In this document: in pieces, positions 38,901-51,136 of the stretch
How the letters are laid out: each line of letters opens with the position of its first letter
How positions within the stretch are numbered: the first letter of the stretch is position 1
Assembly: GCA_014898415.1 (NCBI GenBank)
Contig: RCTD01000001.1
Location: 3,162,001-3,226,000 of the forward strand
DNA length: 64,000 bases
Direction: 5' to 3'
Source: Stromatinia cepivora
Taxonomy: Eukaryota; Ascomycota; Leotiomycetes; Helotiales; Sclerotiniaceae
The notes under the pieces: generated by a model
Databases searched by the model: none
Seen by the model: only the letters and a program-made list of their open reading frames with translations
Told to the model about the DNA's origin: nothing
Position numbers and translations under genes: made by a program

Positions 38901-39290
38901 TTGATACACTGCATGCAGGTGATTATAATCTTGATTTACCGAGTTGGAGCTGGTTGGATCAGCTACCTCAATTCCCGAAAAATCCTATATAGCTCGTCTT
39001 GGATTACTTGAAGGAGATGCAAGCAAGCTCAAGGTTATCTATGTTTGTCCTGATTCAGAATTTTATGGGGAGAATTTCTAACTCTTTTCTTTGGTGTTTG
39101 GCTACCGAAGACATTTACTTCTTCTTTCTACTGGTTAATGGTGAAGAGATATGAAGTCGACTACTTACGATCATGTATGCTCTTTATTCATCATGGCTTT
39201 TGTCTAGGATTCTAGTGCTATCGATGTAAGAGATATACATCGCCCCTACCTACGATACTAATCAATTGTTATTAATCGTTTCATAAATCA
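35917..39290. other. long intergenic region before the second AT-rich island
   Basis: About 3.3 kb without a supportable gene. It holds a 9-bp GATTGAACC repeat at about 36609-36643, a (CCCCCTT)5 run at about 36960-36993, the doubled 14-mer GTAAACAAGGGACG near 37293-37321, and a tRNA-like GGTTCAAACCC near 38100 that I could not fold into a tRNA. The frames at 35989-36204 and 37481-37814 are short and unconvincing. Part is the promoter of the coiled-coil gene. Confidence 0.55.
36960..36993. repeat. (CCCCCTT)n microsatellite
   Basis: About five CCCCCTT units, one of the few C-runs in the window. Confidence 0.9.
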
Positions 39291-39989
39291 CACTAAAATA
39301 TATCGAAATCTATAATTAGGATTTATACATTTAATGATATCAAATATACTTTTATATAAATACTTTTATATCAATCTATTCGTTTTTGAATAAAGTTAAA
39401 TAATTTTATTTTTTTTATTTTTCTAGAATATTTTTGTTTAGAAATCTATATTTAAAGTTGAGATAATTTAGAATCTTAATTTTTACTAGTATTTACTAGT
39501 AAATTGAATCAAAATCGAGAACTTCTCAAAAATCTTTTTTTAAATAATTAATAATTATATAAGAATTTTTTTATTGAATAATAATTCTAATTCTATAAAA
39601 TCATCTTAAATATTTTATAATTATTATTCTAAATTTTTCTTTTATTATTTTTCTATATTTATTAATTAATTAATATATTCTTTTATTTCTATATATTTAT
39701 ATATATTATATTTTTTCTTTTAATATCTCTTTTTTGTATTATATAAAATACTTTATATTTATTTAATTTTAATAATATAATTCTAAATAAAAAGATGAAT
39801 CAAATCTAAATATTCCAAAACTATAATCATTATATAATTAATTTTATATCATATTGAAAATATTAAAAATATAAAATATGTATATTATAAATCTTAAATA
39901 TCTCAAAAGAGAGAATCAAATAATTATCAATATTTATATTTTATTAAAAAAAAGATTATTATTTTTTATTATATAATTAATATTTTATT
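39291..39989. other. AT-rich decayed sequence
   Basis: Very AT-rich sequence with no open frame and no similarity I can see to the element families of the window. Probably an older RIP-erased repeat. Confidence 0.5.
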
Positions 39990-40298
39990 TATCACGGGAT
40001 AGTATAATTACAGAGCACTTTCAGAGATCGGGGAATAGATGGTATATATGATTGAGAGAGTAAATTGAATTGAATAGTTGACTTTTGATTATATGGATCG
40101 AGGGTTATATATATAGAACAAATGAATGATTATTTAATCAATGAATATTTCGATTAGATTAGATCTTTATTTATTAATATATTAGGATCATCTATTGATT
40201 GAATAGATTGATAAAGTTTAGAAAATCCTTTATCTGAATTGGAAAATATATTCTTGATCTTTTATAGAATATAAAGAATCGCAAATTTTTTTATAATA
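39990..40298 (+). repeat. family-2 LTR, decayed solo copy (309 bp)
   Basis: Aligns over its full length with the cleaner family-2 copy at 48496-48804: both start TATCACGGGATAGTATRATTACAG and both are 309 bp. This copy is heavily mutated toward A and T and its end reads TTATAATA. Flanking pentamers (TTATT and TATTC) do not match clearly. Strand is tentative, based on the TATA-rich centre. Confidence 0.85.
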
Positions 40299-40461
40299 TA
40301 TTCTTTAGATCGAAAAACAATTTACAATAAATGAAAAAATATAAAAAGAAACGATTTTAATGGTTCGCAAAGGAATATATATATTAGATATAAATAGATA
40401 TCAATAAAGAAATAATGTAATATATAAATCTAAAATGATTCTGATAATTTTGAAATAAAAA

Positions 40462-40743
40462 TGTGACGCACAAAAGCCGTAATAAAGCTGAATAAACAGG
40501 GTCAATTATATTCTTTAGAATCTACAATTAAAGAATTATAACTTGTAAAAAATGATTAGATATATATATATAAATATCCATTTGTAGATTATAGAATTAT
40601 ACATATATATTATTAGGGTTACTATTTTTCTATATTAAATTATATAATTCATAATATATATATATAAATAATCAGTTCATAAATTGATATAAAAAATAAA
40701 AGGTATTATATAATTAATCTTCTATAATTCACAATTCGTAATA
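40462..40743 (-). repeat. 3' LTR of copy C (282 bp)
   Basis: On the element strand it starts TATTACGAATTGTG and ends GCGTCACA (forward TGTGACGC at 40462). Adjacent to the G-rich polypurine tract at 40744-40757. Confidence 0.94.
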
Positions 40744-40757
40744 CTACCCCCCCCTTC
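40744..40757 (-). other. polypurine tract of copy C
   Basis: On the element strand an eight-G run in a purine context (GAAGGGGGGGGTAG) directly before the 3' LTR, where plus-strand DNA synthesis is primed. The equivalent tracts of A and B have lost most Gs. Confidence 0.8.
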
Positions 40758-41469
40758 AGAAAAGTTCGTTTTTGAATGTTTCATTCCTCTATTTCATTAC
40801 TATTTCATCGAAAACTAGGTTTTGTAAAAATTCATAAACTCTAAATCAATTAGATTGATCATTTTGGTTGATTTGATCAATTTATTGGAAATTGATCAAA
40901 TTAACTAAATTAATCGATCAAATTAATCAAAATGATGAATGAATTGATTAAATCGATTAAATTGTTCATCAATTAATTAAATTAATATTGATTTGTATTC
41001 TTTTTGATTTAGAGAATCTTTAAAAGGAAAAAGTTTCAATAAAAAAGGGAAGAAGGTTGAATTATAATATAGTGATAATAGATGGTTAATATAATCAATT
41101 CCGAAATCGATTAAGTTAATCGACCAAATTGATCAAATCAATTAAATTGAACGAAATCGATAAAGATGATATTATATTTTGTTTTTATTATATTCAAGTT
41201 TCTCTTTACATAATTTTTGAAATGATTATAAATATAAGTTTTTTGAAATATATTGCTTTTGTATTATCTTGATGATGGTAGTTTGTCTATTATATAAAAT
41301 TTGGGCTATATATATATATAATCAAATTCCCTTAAATTTATATGGGTTTTTAATCCTTTTATAATTATATATATATATATTATTATAAAATCATAATATC
41401 TAATCTATTGTATTAAAGAACACTTTTTTTTTCTTTGGTTTTATGGATGAATCGTTATTTATATAATTA

Positions 41470-44400
41470 TAATTATCCTTTTTGCTTTTATAGAGTTTTA
41501 TTTAATCAATTAATTGATTAAAAGAATCAGGTAATATTGGATTGGCCAAATGAAAATCGTATAAGAAGTATAATGATGTTTTAAAATCGGAAGCAGGATA
41601 TTAGGTAAAATCGGTATCGTTATTAAACTATAAGATTCTATATAATAAGGTTTTTTATATTTTCTTTATTATTAGAACCTTTTCCATTTTTTATTCCGAA
41701 TTACCAATTATATTAATAAACGAAAGTGATTCGAATATCTAATCAGAAAAAGAATCGTTATATGTTTTGTGTAATCGATTTGAAGGGAAAACAGAATGAA
41801 TTTTCATTATAATCGAGAATTCGAATTTAAAAGAACTTCCAAATCGATCAATGATCTTAAATCTTCTTTGAATTGGGAAATCCAGTTTTTTAAATGATCT
41901 TTAAATAAAATAACTTTTCATATTGAGTTATATATAATCTTTGATATCGAAATCGATCTTATATCAATAAGCATTTATGGATTTCGATATTTTGGTTTGG
42001 GTATATAATAAACCTTCTTTTATTTGTATAAAAACTAATCTATTATATTCTGTGTATATACGGGCATCACATACATTCATATCGTCTGTTGGCTTACTAA
42101 CGTTTTCCTTCTATTCCCATATACATTTCGGTACATACCTGTATAGGGTTTCGTAGGGTGTAAGCCCTTCTAAAGAATTATATAGAAGAATAAATTATAT
42201 ATAATCCATTATAAATAGGAATTTTGATTAATCATTTTAATAATAACTAACAAACGGCTTTAATCACTGCTAAAGATATTGATTATAGATCTCAATTTAA
42301 CTATCGATTTGAGGATAATAAGCAATGAATAATTTAAAATCGGTTCCTAGGATTTAACTGAATTCCTTTTAGAATTGTAATATAAATTGAGGGCTATAAT
42401 CCGATACTATAATATCAAAAGGACTATAATATCGATATATATAATAAAGATATAATTATATTTGAATTCGAATATCGATTGATTTATAACAAAATATAAA
42501 GATAACTTGCTTCATCAATCGATCAATAATGATTAAAACATTGTTATATCCATATTTATCTTTATTAAAACTGTAATAATCCATAATGATATATTGCTAT
42601 ATTCGATTAGGAATCGGAAATGAATACAATAAACCGGGGGTACGATTGTATAGAATAGAATTGCGTTTGTAAGTATAATAATTGTATATATATCTAGTTA
42701 TAATATTATACATTTTGGGCCAATAATATTGTTGAGATAATAAGAAGTAGATTTTGCTTGTACCAGGATAAACAATGGAAACGGAATTATGGACTTCATG
42801 AATTAGATAAATTCGAAGGTTGTCGATATTGGATATTACCAGACAATCATTATAGAGCAAGAAGTCATTTTGAAGTGATATATGCTTGTGATCTTGAATA
42901 GTTTATATTCTGAATACTAACAAGCTATTTGTAGTTTTATTTGCTTTGATAATATAGTTAACTAAATCGAATCGAGGAACGATTTCACTCAAATCGATGC
43001 TAATAATCGTTGTTTCATTTGGATAATACTTTCGTAAGGCTTTTCTCATAATTTCGGTATCAATTTAGTTATCTTTAATAAATTGCTGAAGGCGATTCTT
43101 CTTTTTGGTATAGTTCTGGAGATCCAATTCGTTGGTCCGATAGGTTAAAACATCGGTGAAAGGGTTATCTTTTCCAGGGCGATATATAATGATGAAATTA
43201 TAATCGATTAGAATCTCTGCCTAACAAGCTTATCAGGTATTGAGAGTTTTAATAGTTATGAAATATTCGAAGATCTTATAATCGATATAAACCTTGATTT
43301 TATATAATGAATCAACAAATTCTGTTTTCCAATAATTAAAAGATCGAATAATTAATAGTATTTCCTTATCATAAATTTCATAATTCAATTTAACAGCAAC
43401 TATAATCTTGGAGAAATAAATTACAAGAAACCAATCTTCGCTATACTATTGTAATAACATATTAACAATTATCCCATCGAATATATCTATTTCAAATATA
43501 CAAGGGAATCGATAATTATAATATTACAAAAACAAAACAGAAATAAGCTTTTTTTTCAAAATATTGAATATATTTTAATATACTTCATCGAATACAAACT
43601 TAATGTTTACTTTAATAAATTCATTAAAAGGTTTCGTTATTATACTATAATCCTTAATGAATTATCAATAAAAATTACAAAAATCAAGGAATAATTGAAT
43701 CTCTTTCACTATTATCGGAAAAATCCAATTCTCAATTACCTTAATCTTTTCAGGGTTTACCTCTACTCCTTTAATAAAAATAATAAAGTTTAAATATTTG
43801 ATACATATAACATTGAATTCGTATTTCTTGAGATTCGCTTATAGACCAACAACTTCTAATCATTCGAGAATTAGTTTAATATGAATTTAGTATTCTTTTT
43901 CGTTTTTGGAATAAATTAGAATATCATCGAGGTATACTATATAGAAGATGTTTAAATAATCGAATAGAACATTATTTATATAATACTGGTAGATTACGGG
44001 ACTATTTGTTAATCCGAATGGTATGACTTTGTATTTGTATGATCTATATTGGATTCGAAAGATAATATACTTTTTCGAAATAGGATCCATTTTTATACAA
44101 TGGAAAGTTTGACGAATATTGAATTTAATAAAGACTTTAACATTGGAAAGCCGAGAAAGTGTTTTGTTGATTAAAGGGAGGGGATACCGATCTTTATATA
44201 TTAAAGAATTTAATAATTTAAAATCTATACAGAACTTCAAACTATCATTAGGTTTCTTGATGAATAAAATGGGTACAGTATAAGGGGCTTGATTGAATTC
44301 AATGAAACCTTTATTGAGATTATTTATAATATATTCTTTAACGATTTCCAATTATTCTAGAGATATCTTATAAAGTGGGCTATAATGCAAGATTTGTTCT

Positions 44401-45450
44401 CCTTTACCTTCCAATATGATTTTATGATTATAAAATTGATTAGAAAATAAGATATTTGATTTATACTTGGAAAAAACTCAATGATATTATTGATATTCAA
44501 ATAATATTTCAAATTCTGAATCGATTTCGATCAATATTCGATCGAGTTTCTTTCGAACTTTTGTATTCTTGAATTTGATTAAGGTAATCAGTATTCTCTC
44601 TTCTGTATATTATTTGTTTTATTGGGAGTCTATCATATTATCGAATTCTTTCAAAATAATAGTAAAGAATTCAATTTGTTTATCTTTTTTGCATTCTAAT
44701 TGGAATTTATCGAGTTTGAGTGCGTATAGATTGAGGACTTTGAGCGATATACAGAGAAAGCATTTGTAGATCTACAATAATAATATAATTAATTAAAAAG
44801 AAAATGAATTGAATTTGAAAAGAATTGGGATTTCTTTTTTTTCAATAAGAATCTGTATTACATTTATATTTAAAAATTCTTATTATACATTATCAACTAC
44901 GATTGATCTGTTCAGTTGTAAATTTCTTTGATTCTAATATTTTTCGAATTGGTTATTTCATCGATCAGTATTTTATTGGACTAATTGATCAATCTTCCGT
45001 TTGCAAAGGGATGATTAAATAATAAGGAGATTATTCGAATAGAAAATGATATAGAATCTTTTTTTAAGCTATTCAAAATATCGATTAAAGCAATCGAACT
45101 TCGTTCGAATCTCTGATAATCAAAGTCTACCTAAAATAATACTATAATTCCCTAATTCAATAATAAAGAAAAGGATAAAAAATTGTTCACAATTATTGAT
45201 CGTTAAATTAAAGAATATGAAATAGATAATAATATAACCTTATATATTATTATATCCTTTAACTTCAATTGAAATTTCAAACAATATAATTTTTAATTTA
45301 AATATAGGAAATAAATAAATAAGGAATATGATATTAATAAAAACGAATTCATTTGCTTCAAAATCAATAAATGCTTTTGATTAATAAATATAATCATTTT
45401 TCGAAAAATTATAGGGAAGAATGAATACTTCTTTTTTTATAAATTTGATT
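41470..45450 (-). pseudogene. pol remnant of copy C (PR-RT-RNase H-IN-chromodomain)
   Basis: In transcription order: protease end with an IILGRLWL motif near 45120; reverse transcriptase about 43880-44360, open for 154 codons at 43887-44351 with LPLINKTLSRL and YLDD at 43923-43934; RNase H about 43000-43700; integrase zinc-binding region at 42597-42860, where HEVHNSVSIVYPG is followed by YIYNYYTYKR, with Tyr where Cys ligands are expected (TGT to TAT); integrase core to about 42060; and a chromodomain at about 41470-41710 including YPASDFK and a DFHLANP-like stretch. Stops make it inactive, yet it is the best-preserved copy. Confidence 0.9.
42060..42171 (-). other. GC-richer un-RIPed patch in copy C integrase
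   Basis: About 110 bp of near-normal base composition inside AT-rich sequence. Aligned with copies A (about 20385-20500) and B (about 18100-18215), the differences are C-to-T and G-to-A in A and B, so this patch looks ancestral. Confidence 0.8.
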
Positions 45451-45559
45451 AAATCAAGAAATCTTATATCCCATATAACATTTAGGATAAAGATGGAATT
45501 TAAATATTTGGTTTTAAATACTTTTTTTCTTCTAAACAAATATTCTATATAATTTCAAT

Positions 45560-46300
45560 TATAATTTCTGAACTGAAGTCTTCTTCGGCATCCTGATATT
45601 CTTCGAATTCTTTTGCTTTTTCTTATACTGTCTCGATTTTATTGAAGTTATCAATACAAAGCATTAATATATATATTATTTCAAAAGAGGAAGAGAGCGA
45701 TGAGTATTTGAAATTCGAATAGTTATTAAATACAGCAAGATTGGTATATCCAGAAAGGGTATTCCAGAATAGAAACGGTTTCAAAAATATAGAGATTCCA
45801 AAATTAGAATTGTTAAAGTTTCGAAAGGATTGTAAGGGATTTGTAATAACCATTGATTTGCAAATAGCTACAAGGGCTTCTCGATTAATATAATATCGGT
45901 TTCGTTTTTATAATGAAACTTCGTTTTGATTTATTCTAATAAATATATTCGCAAGTTTTTTTATAGTTTTACAATCCTTAATAAGTATTGCTATCATTTG
46001 TAAAAGAAAATCGGAAATCTTCCATTCAAGATCCCTAAATAAAACCTTATCATCGGTAATCTCTACTTGAATAATAAATAATTTGAACTTCCTATACCAT
46101 TCTAAGAAATTGCTATATCGAATTGTATTAAGCATAACCCATATTTTGTATTGAAAACGAATATCATCGATTTCGATCGAATTCCAATAAATCGCTATAA
46201 GTTATTCGATCAATTCGAATACCATAAATCGGGGTATTTGTATATAAAAAATATGATAATATATTTATACTTTCGATTTGATTTGATCGATTATATATAC
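45560..46300 (-). pseudogene. gag remnant of copy C
   Basis: Two surviving frames (45908-46135 and 45623-45853) read in the same direction as pol. They contain SNFLEWYRKFKLF, DLEWKISDFLLQM and FRNFNNSNFG-like stretches, in keeping with a capsid domain of fungal Ty3/gypsy gag and its linker. The family identification is by position and style only. Confidence 0.65.
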
Positions 46301-47223
46301 ACAACATTATATTTCACTCTTAAATGATATAGTATACAACTCGAATTGTTTTATAATCAATAATTACTATAAATTAACTTTAAATTCAATACCATTGTTA
46401 AATTTAGTAATAAGATTTGTAGGTTTTGGTATATATATATCTTACTACAAATTATAACTAATATAGAAATACAATCTTAACTAATTAAATCAACTTCTTG
46501 AATAAAGAGACCCTTGATTATTAAATAAATCATTACTTCCTAAAAAAAAAGAAGATTCATTAAAGGACCCCGAATAATCAAATTATTTGATCAAAGTTTT
46601 CTTTCTTTGATTTCAGGATTTTTGAGTTTGTTTAAATAAAGATCCTTGAATTTCGATTAAAGGAATAAAGAGAATTCTAGATATTACTATTGATCTGAAT
46701 ATCTATATAAGCATCATTTAAGGTTCAAAAGAAGATTACATTATTACAAAACTTGTTATCACTATAACTTTCAATTATCGATTCTCCTTTTTCAAATTTA
46801 TAACTATTGTATAGAGATTTTATAATTATAATAATGATTCGAAAAAAACAATTGAATTGTTGGGAGTATTGGCTTTATATATTGGAATCTTCTCTTTACC
46901 AATCTTCTTTTTTCTAATGGTAACGTTATCCAATTCTGTATTCATATTTTCTTCGAAAGGTTATTAAAATAATTGAGGAAAAGAAAAGAATTCTTTAGAA
47001 TATATTTTCGAAGGCTTCGGAGTGTACAGGAGAAGGAGTTCATTGCATTGTAAAAATGATGGTATACTTCTAAAAAGGTTTATCTTCGTCGATTAAATCG
47101 GAATAGATCTTCTTCCTCTGGATATAACATTCGTAAAAGTTTATTTAAAAAGGTATTATTAAAGTGAAGTATTATTTGAGAGGCTATTAGATGATCGGAT
47201 GCTTGTAAATGAATTGTAGATAA

Positions 47224-47505
47224 TATAATATACAAAAGCTGTAATAGAACTAAATAAACAAAATCAATTATATTCTTTAGAATCTACAATTGAAAAATTA
47301 TAACTCGTAAAGAGCGATTAGATATATATACATAAATACCTATTTATAGGTTATGAGATTATATATATATATTATTAGGGTTATTATTTTTCTATATTAA
47401 ATCGTATGATTTGTAACACATACACACAGATAATCAGCTTATAAATTGATATGAGAGATAAGAGGTATCACGTGGTTAGCCTCCTGTGGTTCACGATTCG
47501 TGACA
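47224..47505 (-). repeat. 5' LTR of copy C (282 bp)
   Basis: On the element strand it begins TGTCACGAATCGTGAACC and keeps CACGTGATACC, but its far end is more mutated (forward TATAATATAC for TGTGACGCAC). Confidence 0.94.
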
Positions 47506-47510
47506 AAAAA

Positions 47511-48490
47511 AGAATTTAGTTATATAAAAACCATAAATATCTTTTGATTTTGAATTATTATTTATAATATTCTTCGAAATTATGATTTTGAATAATAAAA
47601 AGAAAATCTTTTGTTAGAAGAATATAAAAGAATAATTGATTTTGTAATATAGTAATTGAGAATATCTGTAATTGTTAAATTAAAATATATTAATTGTGAT
47701 AATGAAATAAAATAAATAAATTTTGATAAATATATAAAGTGATTATTTTATATTCTTTTTTATTTTTTCTTTATATTTATATTAATTATTATTATATTTA
47801 GAATATTTAAAATTAAAAAGCAAAGAAAATTGAATATTAATTATACTTAGTATAAATTCCAAAAAAAAAATATAAATAATATTGAAGAGTATTAATATTA
47901 ATAAATTTTCGAAAAATGGAAAAATCGAGTAAAAGAGTTTAATAACTTCAATATAGATAACGAAATAGAATTTCGAATTTTGTAAATTTGATTTGATTAG
48001 ATTATTTTTGTAATCGATTAATTGTTAATTATTTTAAAGATTGTTCTTTTTTATAAAAGGAATTATTGTTTATTATAATTATAATTTTATATATAACCAA
48101 TTATTTGTTATAAATCCGGGTAATCATTTGAAAGTAGATTTTTGTTTTTGAATTTTATTAAATGATTAAAAGGTTTTATTAATTCTATATTTATAATTAT
48201 CGAAATAAAAATCATTCGATAAAGAAAAGAAAAGAAAAAAGGTTTTTTTATTTAATAATGATAATAATTTATTTGATCTATTGATATTAAGATTTTTGAA
48301 CAATGAATTAAATAAAGAAAAGAAAGAGAAAATGTTATCGAAGATTATTGATTTTTCGGTTAAAACAAAAAATAAGAAAATTTGTAAGAAAAAGAATAAT
48401 TATTCATATATTCGATATATAAAATCATTAATTATTAAAAGATATAATTTCTACAACGAATATTTTATTGATTCTTTTAAATCGAATAAT
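47511..48490. other. AT-rich decayed sequence right of copy C
   Basis: About 1 kb of very AT-rich sequence. The 75-codon frame at 48281-48508 runs into the family-2 LTR and is not supported as a gene. No similarity to the named element families was seen. Confidence 0.45.
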
Positions 48491-48495
48491 CATTG

Positions 48496-48804
48496 TATCA
48501 CGGGATAGTATGATTACAGAGCACTTTCAGGGATCGGGGAATAGGTGGTACACGTGATTGGTAGAGTAAAAGAATTGAATGACTTGCCCTTGATTATATG
48601 AATCAAGAGCTGTATATATAGAATAAATAAGTGGTTATCTAGCCGATATGCACCTTAATTAGGCTAGATCTCTGTTTACTAGGATATCAGGATCACCTTA
48701 TCAATTGGTAGATTGGTAAGGGCTAGTGGATCCTTCATTCCGATTGGAAAGCATACGCTTTGATCCTTCGTAGGATACAGGGGATCACAGGGCTTTCCGT
48801 GACA
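48496..48804 (+). repeat. family-2 solo LTR (309 bp) with CATTG duplication
   Basis: Begins TATCACGGGATAG and ends TTTCCGTGACA; TGTCACGG/CCGTGACA are inverted ends once one TG-to-TA change is allowed. The flanks are CATTG on both sides (48491-48495 and 48805-48809), so this is an insertion reduced to a single LTR. It is much less mutated than the 39990-40298 copy and keeps CACGTG. Strand is inferred from a TATATATAG box in the middle. Confidence 0.92.
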
Positions 48805-48809
48805 CATTG

Positions 48810-49390
48810 ATATTGGAATTGTAATTCTTATTTGTATATTTTTTTGTTGATTTTCCTTTTATAAGAATTTCTAATAAGTTTATTAAATCACTTAATAATA
48901 TTAACCGAACCGATGGTTATATGATCACGTGATATATTAATAATATAATTTAATATTATTAAATTTTATTATTATACAAAATCTCGATCATATATCATAT
49001 TAGAATGATTTATAATGGAATAGAATGTGATGGAAGCGTATAGAACTTTCTTATTTCTAAGGTTAAATATTATTGGTTACTATTTCATTTCATTATATAA
49101 AATGATTCTATAAGATTCGATTTAAATCGATCTTATTTATAATCATAGAATATTATAGAATTTCATAGAATCTTATCAAATATTATAAATAAGAAGATTT
49201 TCTTCAAAGAATTCTTCTGAAAAACAAGCAAAATAAATTCAATATTCAATACACTCATATTTTGACTTCAACCATTATATATTCGATTACCCTTTTAAGC
49301 TATATAACTAAGTCTTCCACTATAATAATAGTGAATAATATTATTATTATATTATTCATTATTATTAACCAATCAACCTCCTCCAAGAGA
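48810..49390. other. AT-rich spacer left of copy H
   Basis: No gene seen. In copy G the corresponding place (57468-58010) leads into the 3' LTR, but I find no similarity here, so copy H is truncated or replaced at about 49391. Confidence 0.5.
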
Positions 49391-50845
49391 TTCGTTTGAA
49401 GAGGCTATATTATTAGGGAAATTGAAGGATCAATAAATTAAATTTATAAAAAAAGTAAAAGCTTTCCTTTGCAAATAAAAGAAACATAATTTGATATAAT
49501 TATTTTATAATATAAAGGAAATTATACTGATACTAAATATACAGATAAAAAAGTTGATGAAATTGATGAAAATATATATAGATTTGTAATAATACTTTAT
49601 CAATATATTGGATATAATTCATTGTTTTTCTTATTAATAGTTGTATAATTGTATTAATAATCGATGAATAAATCAGCAAATGAAGATAAACTGAAGGATA
49701 TCATTAACAAAAAGGATAAGGAAGAAATCTTTGAGGCTCCTTCAATTCGATTCAAATTATCGAAATCTATTTATACTTTACCAACGAAATCTATATATCA
49801 AAAGATAGCCAAAGATAAGGTCAAAAGTACCAAAAATATTGATGGGATAATAATAAAGAAGTTATAGATTACTGTATTTCGAATAATCAAAGCGAAATCT
49901 ATCAGGAAAATTCCCAAATCGGGTTTTATCAAAAGAAAAGTATTAGAATTGATTGAACTTATTGATAATGATGATAAAGACTTATAATAATCTAATATTA
50001 AATTATCGAATTCTAAAAGATTTAAAAAGGAAAAGATCCTGATAATTAATATACTATTTTTATTTTCGATAAATTCTAATAAATTAAATCTAATTTCTAA
50101 AGTAAATATAATATTATCAATCAATTATTGAGAAGTATTGATAGTTTTAATAAAGTTAATAACATTTATAATAAAGAAATCAATAGCTCAAATTAAAGAT
50201 CTCGATTTTTTGAAGGATTCTAATAATAATAATATAAATACTATTTTAGATAAATATAATTAACTAATGAAAAAGCTTTTAAATCGATATAATGAATATA
50301 ATAAATTAAATTTAATTGATCAATAATTAAACACTAACAAATCTTTCGGATTTCGATTACAAAATATAAATAAATCTCTTCTTATATTTATTTCTATAAC
50401 AATTCCATAAATTTCCTATTAGGATTTTTTTATCAAAAAATATATTCAATGAATATTCTATTAATCGATGAAACCGGATATTGATAAGGATTCAGATAAT
50501 ATAAATAAGGATAGATTGTTAAAAAAGGAAATAAGAGAATAAAGGAAATATAAATATCTAATAGCAAAATGAAAATGATATATTTATAATAATATATTAA
50601 AATAGATCGATTATATAAGGGTTTTTAAATATAGATATCCTAATTTTCTAATACAAATATAAATCCCTTTTATCTTTGTAATATACTTTGATAATATTAC
50701 TTTTTTATTTTTTGCTATTATTATAATAATAATATATTTTCCTTTTTGTAGTTCTTCAAATACCTTTTGATATATATTAAATTTTATAAAGTTTCCTATA
50801 TATCTTTCATTAATTGATAACTTTTTCATTATATTAAATATTGCA
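49391..50845 (-). mobile_element. family-3 chromovirus copy H, 3' part
   Basis: The 3' portion of an old minus-strand element, collinear in reverse with 56000-57467 of copy G. It holds the chromodomain tail of pol (about 50590-50845) and the antisense extra reading frame. It is cut on the right by copy G: the TTGCA at 50841-50845 is repeated at 58302-58306, where H resumes. Its 3' LTR is missing. Confidence 0.88.
49664..50770 (+). pseudogene. antisense extra ORF of family 3 (copy H), 368 codons
   Basis: From ATG at 49664 to TGA at 50770 one frame runs 368 codons without any frameshift; the stops inside it fall where copy G or context suggests TGG, CGA or CAA, as RIP would make. Start MNKSANEDKLKDIINKKD; the protein is basic, hydrophilic and Asn/Lys/Asp-rich, with a hydrophobic end that overlaps the chromodomain of pol on the other strand. 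It is antisense to the element (H is minus). I recognise no domain. An antisense gene in the same place (brtn) has, as far as I remember, been described in Boty-type elements of Botrytis; whether this is related is unknown. Confidence 0.7.
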
Positions 50846-51136
50846 TGTTACGGTTGTTGGAAGGATATTGCTAGTAAAGTTAGAAATCTCTACAAAGAAG
50901 CGGCTTCATTGTTAAAGGCCAGTGTACAACCGATGGTCTATCATCGATTGATTAGAAAACTTTGTAAAATCTTTGTATTTATTAAACTCTAATATATGAT
51001 CGGTAGTTTATTATTGTTCCGATATTGCTTTTTATTGGATTTAAAAGAAAAAGGTTCTTTTAGTTAGAAAAGGATAATGAAAAGTTTTATAGTTGTTTAA
51101 GGATTAATTGATTTTTTGCTATCTATAATTCTAATA
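50846..51136 (+). repeat. 5' LTR of copy G (291 bp)
   Basis: Starts TGTTACGGTTGTTGGAAGG; its end has mutated to CTAATA. Direct repeat of 58011-58301. Confidence 0.93.

Larger units (their letters stand above)
40462..47505 (-). mobile_element. Ty3/gypsy chromovirus, family 1 copy C
   Basis: A full-length 7044-bp element in minus orientation, the third copy of the family that includes A and B. LTRs are 282 bp (40462-40743 and 47224-47505). The flanking pentamers are both AAAAA (40457-40461 and 47506-47510), a valid but low-information target duplication. The polypurine tract is best kept here, GAAGGGGGGGGTAGTA on the element strand. Several longer frames survive in gag, RT and integrase. Confidence 0.94.

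Noticed and set aside
39990..48804. One 8.8-kb element bounded by the family-2 LTRs
   Set aside because: The right LTR has CATTG on both of its own sides, the outer flanks of the pair do not match, and copy C inside has its own LTRs and target duplication.
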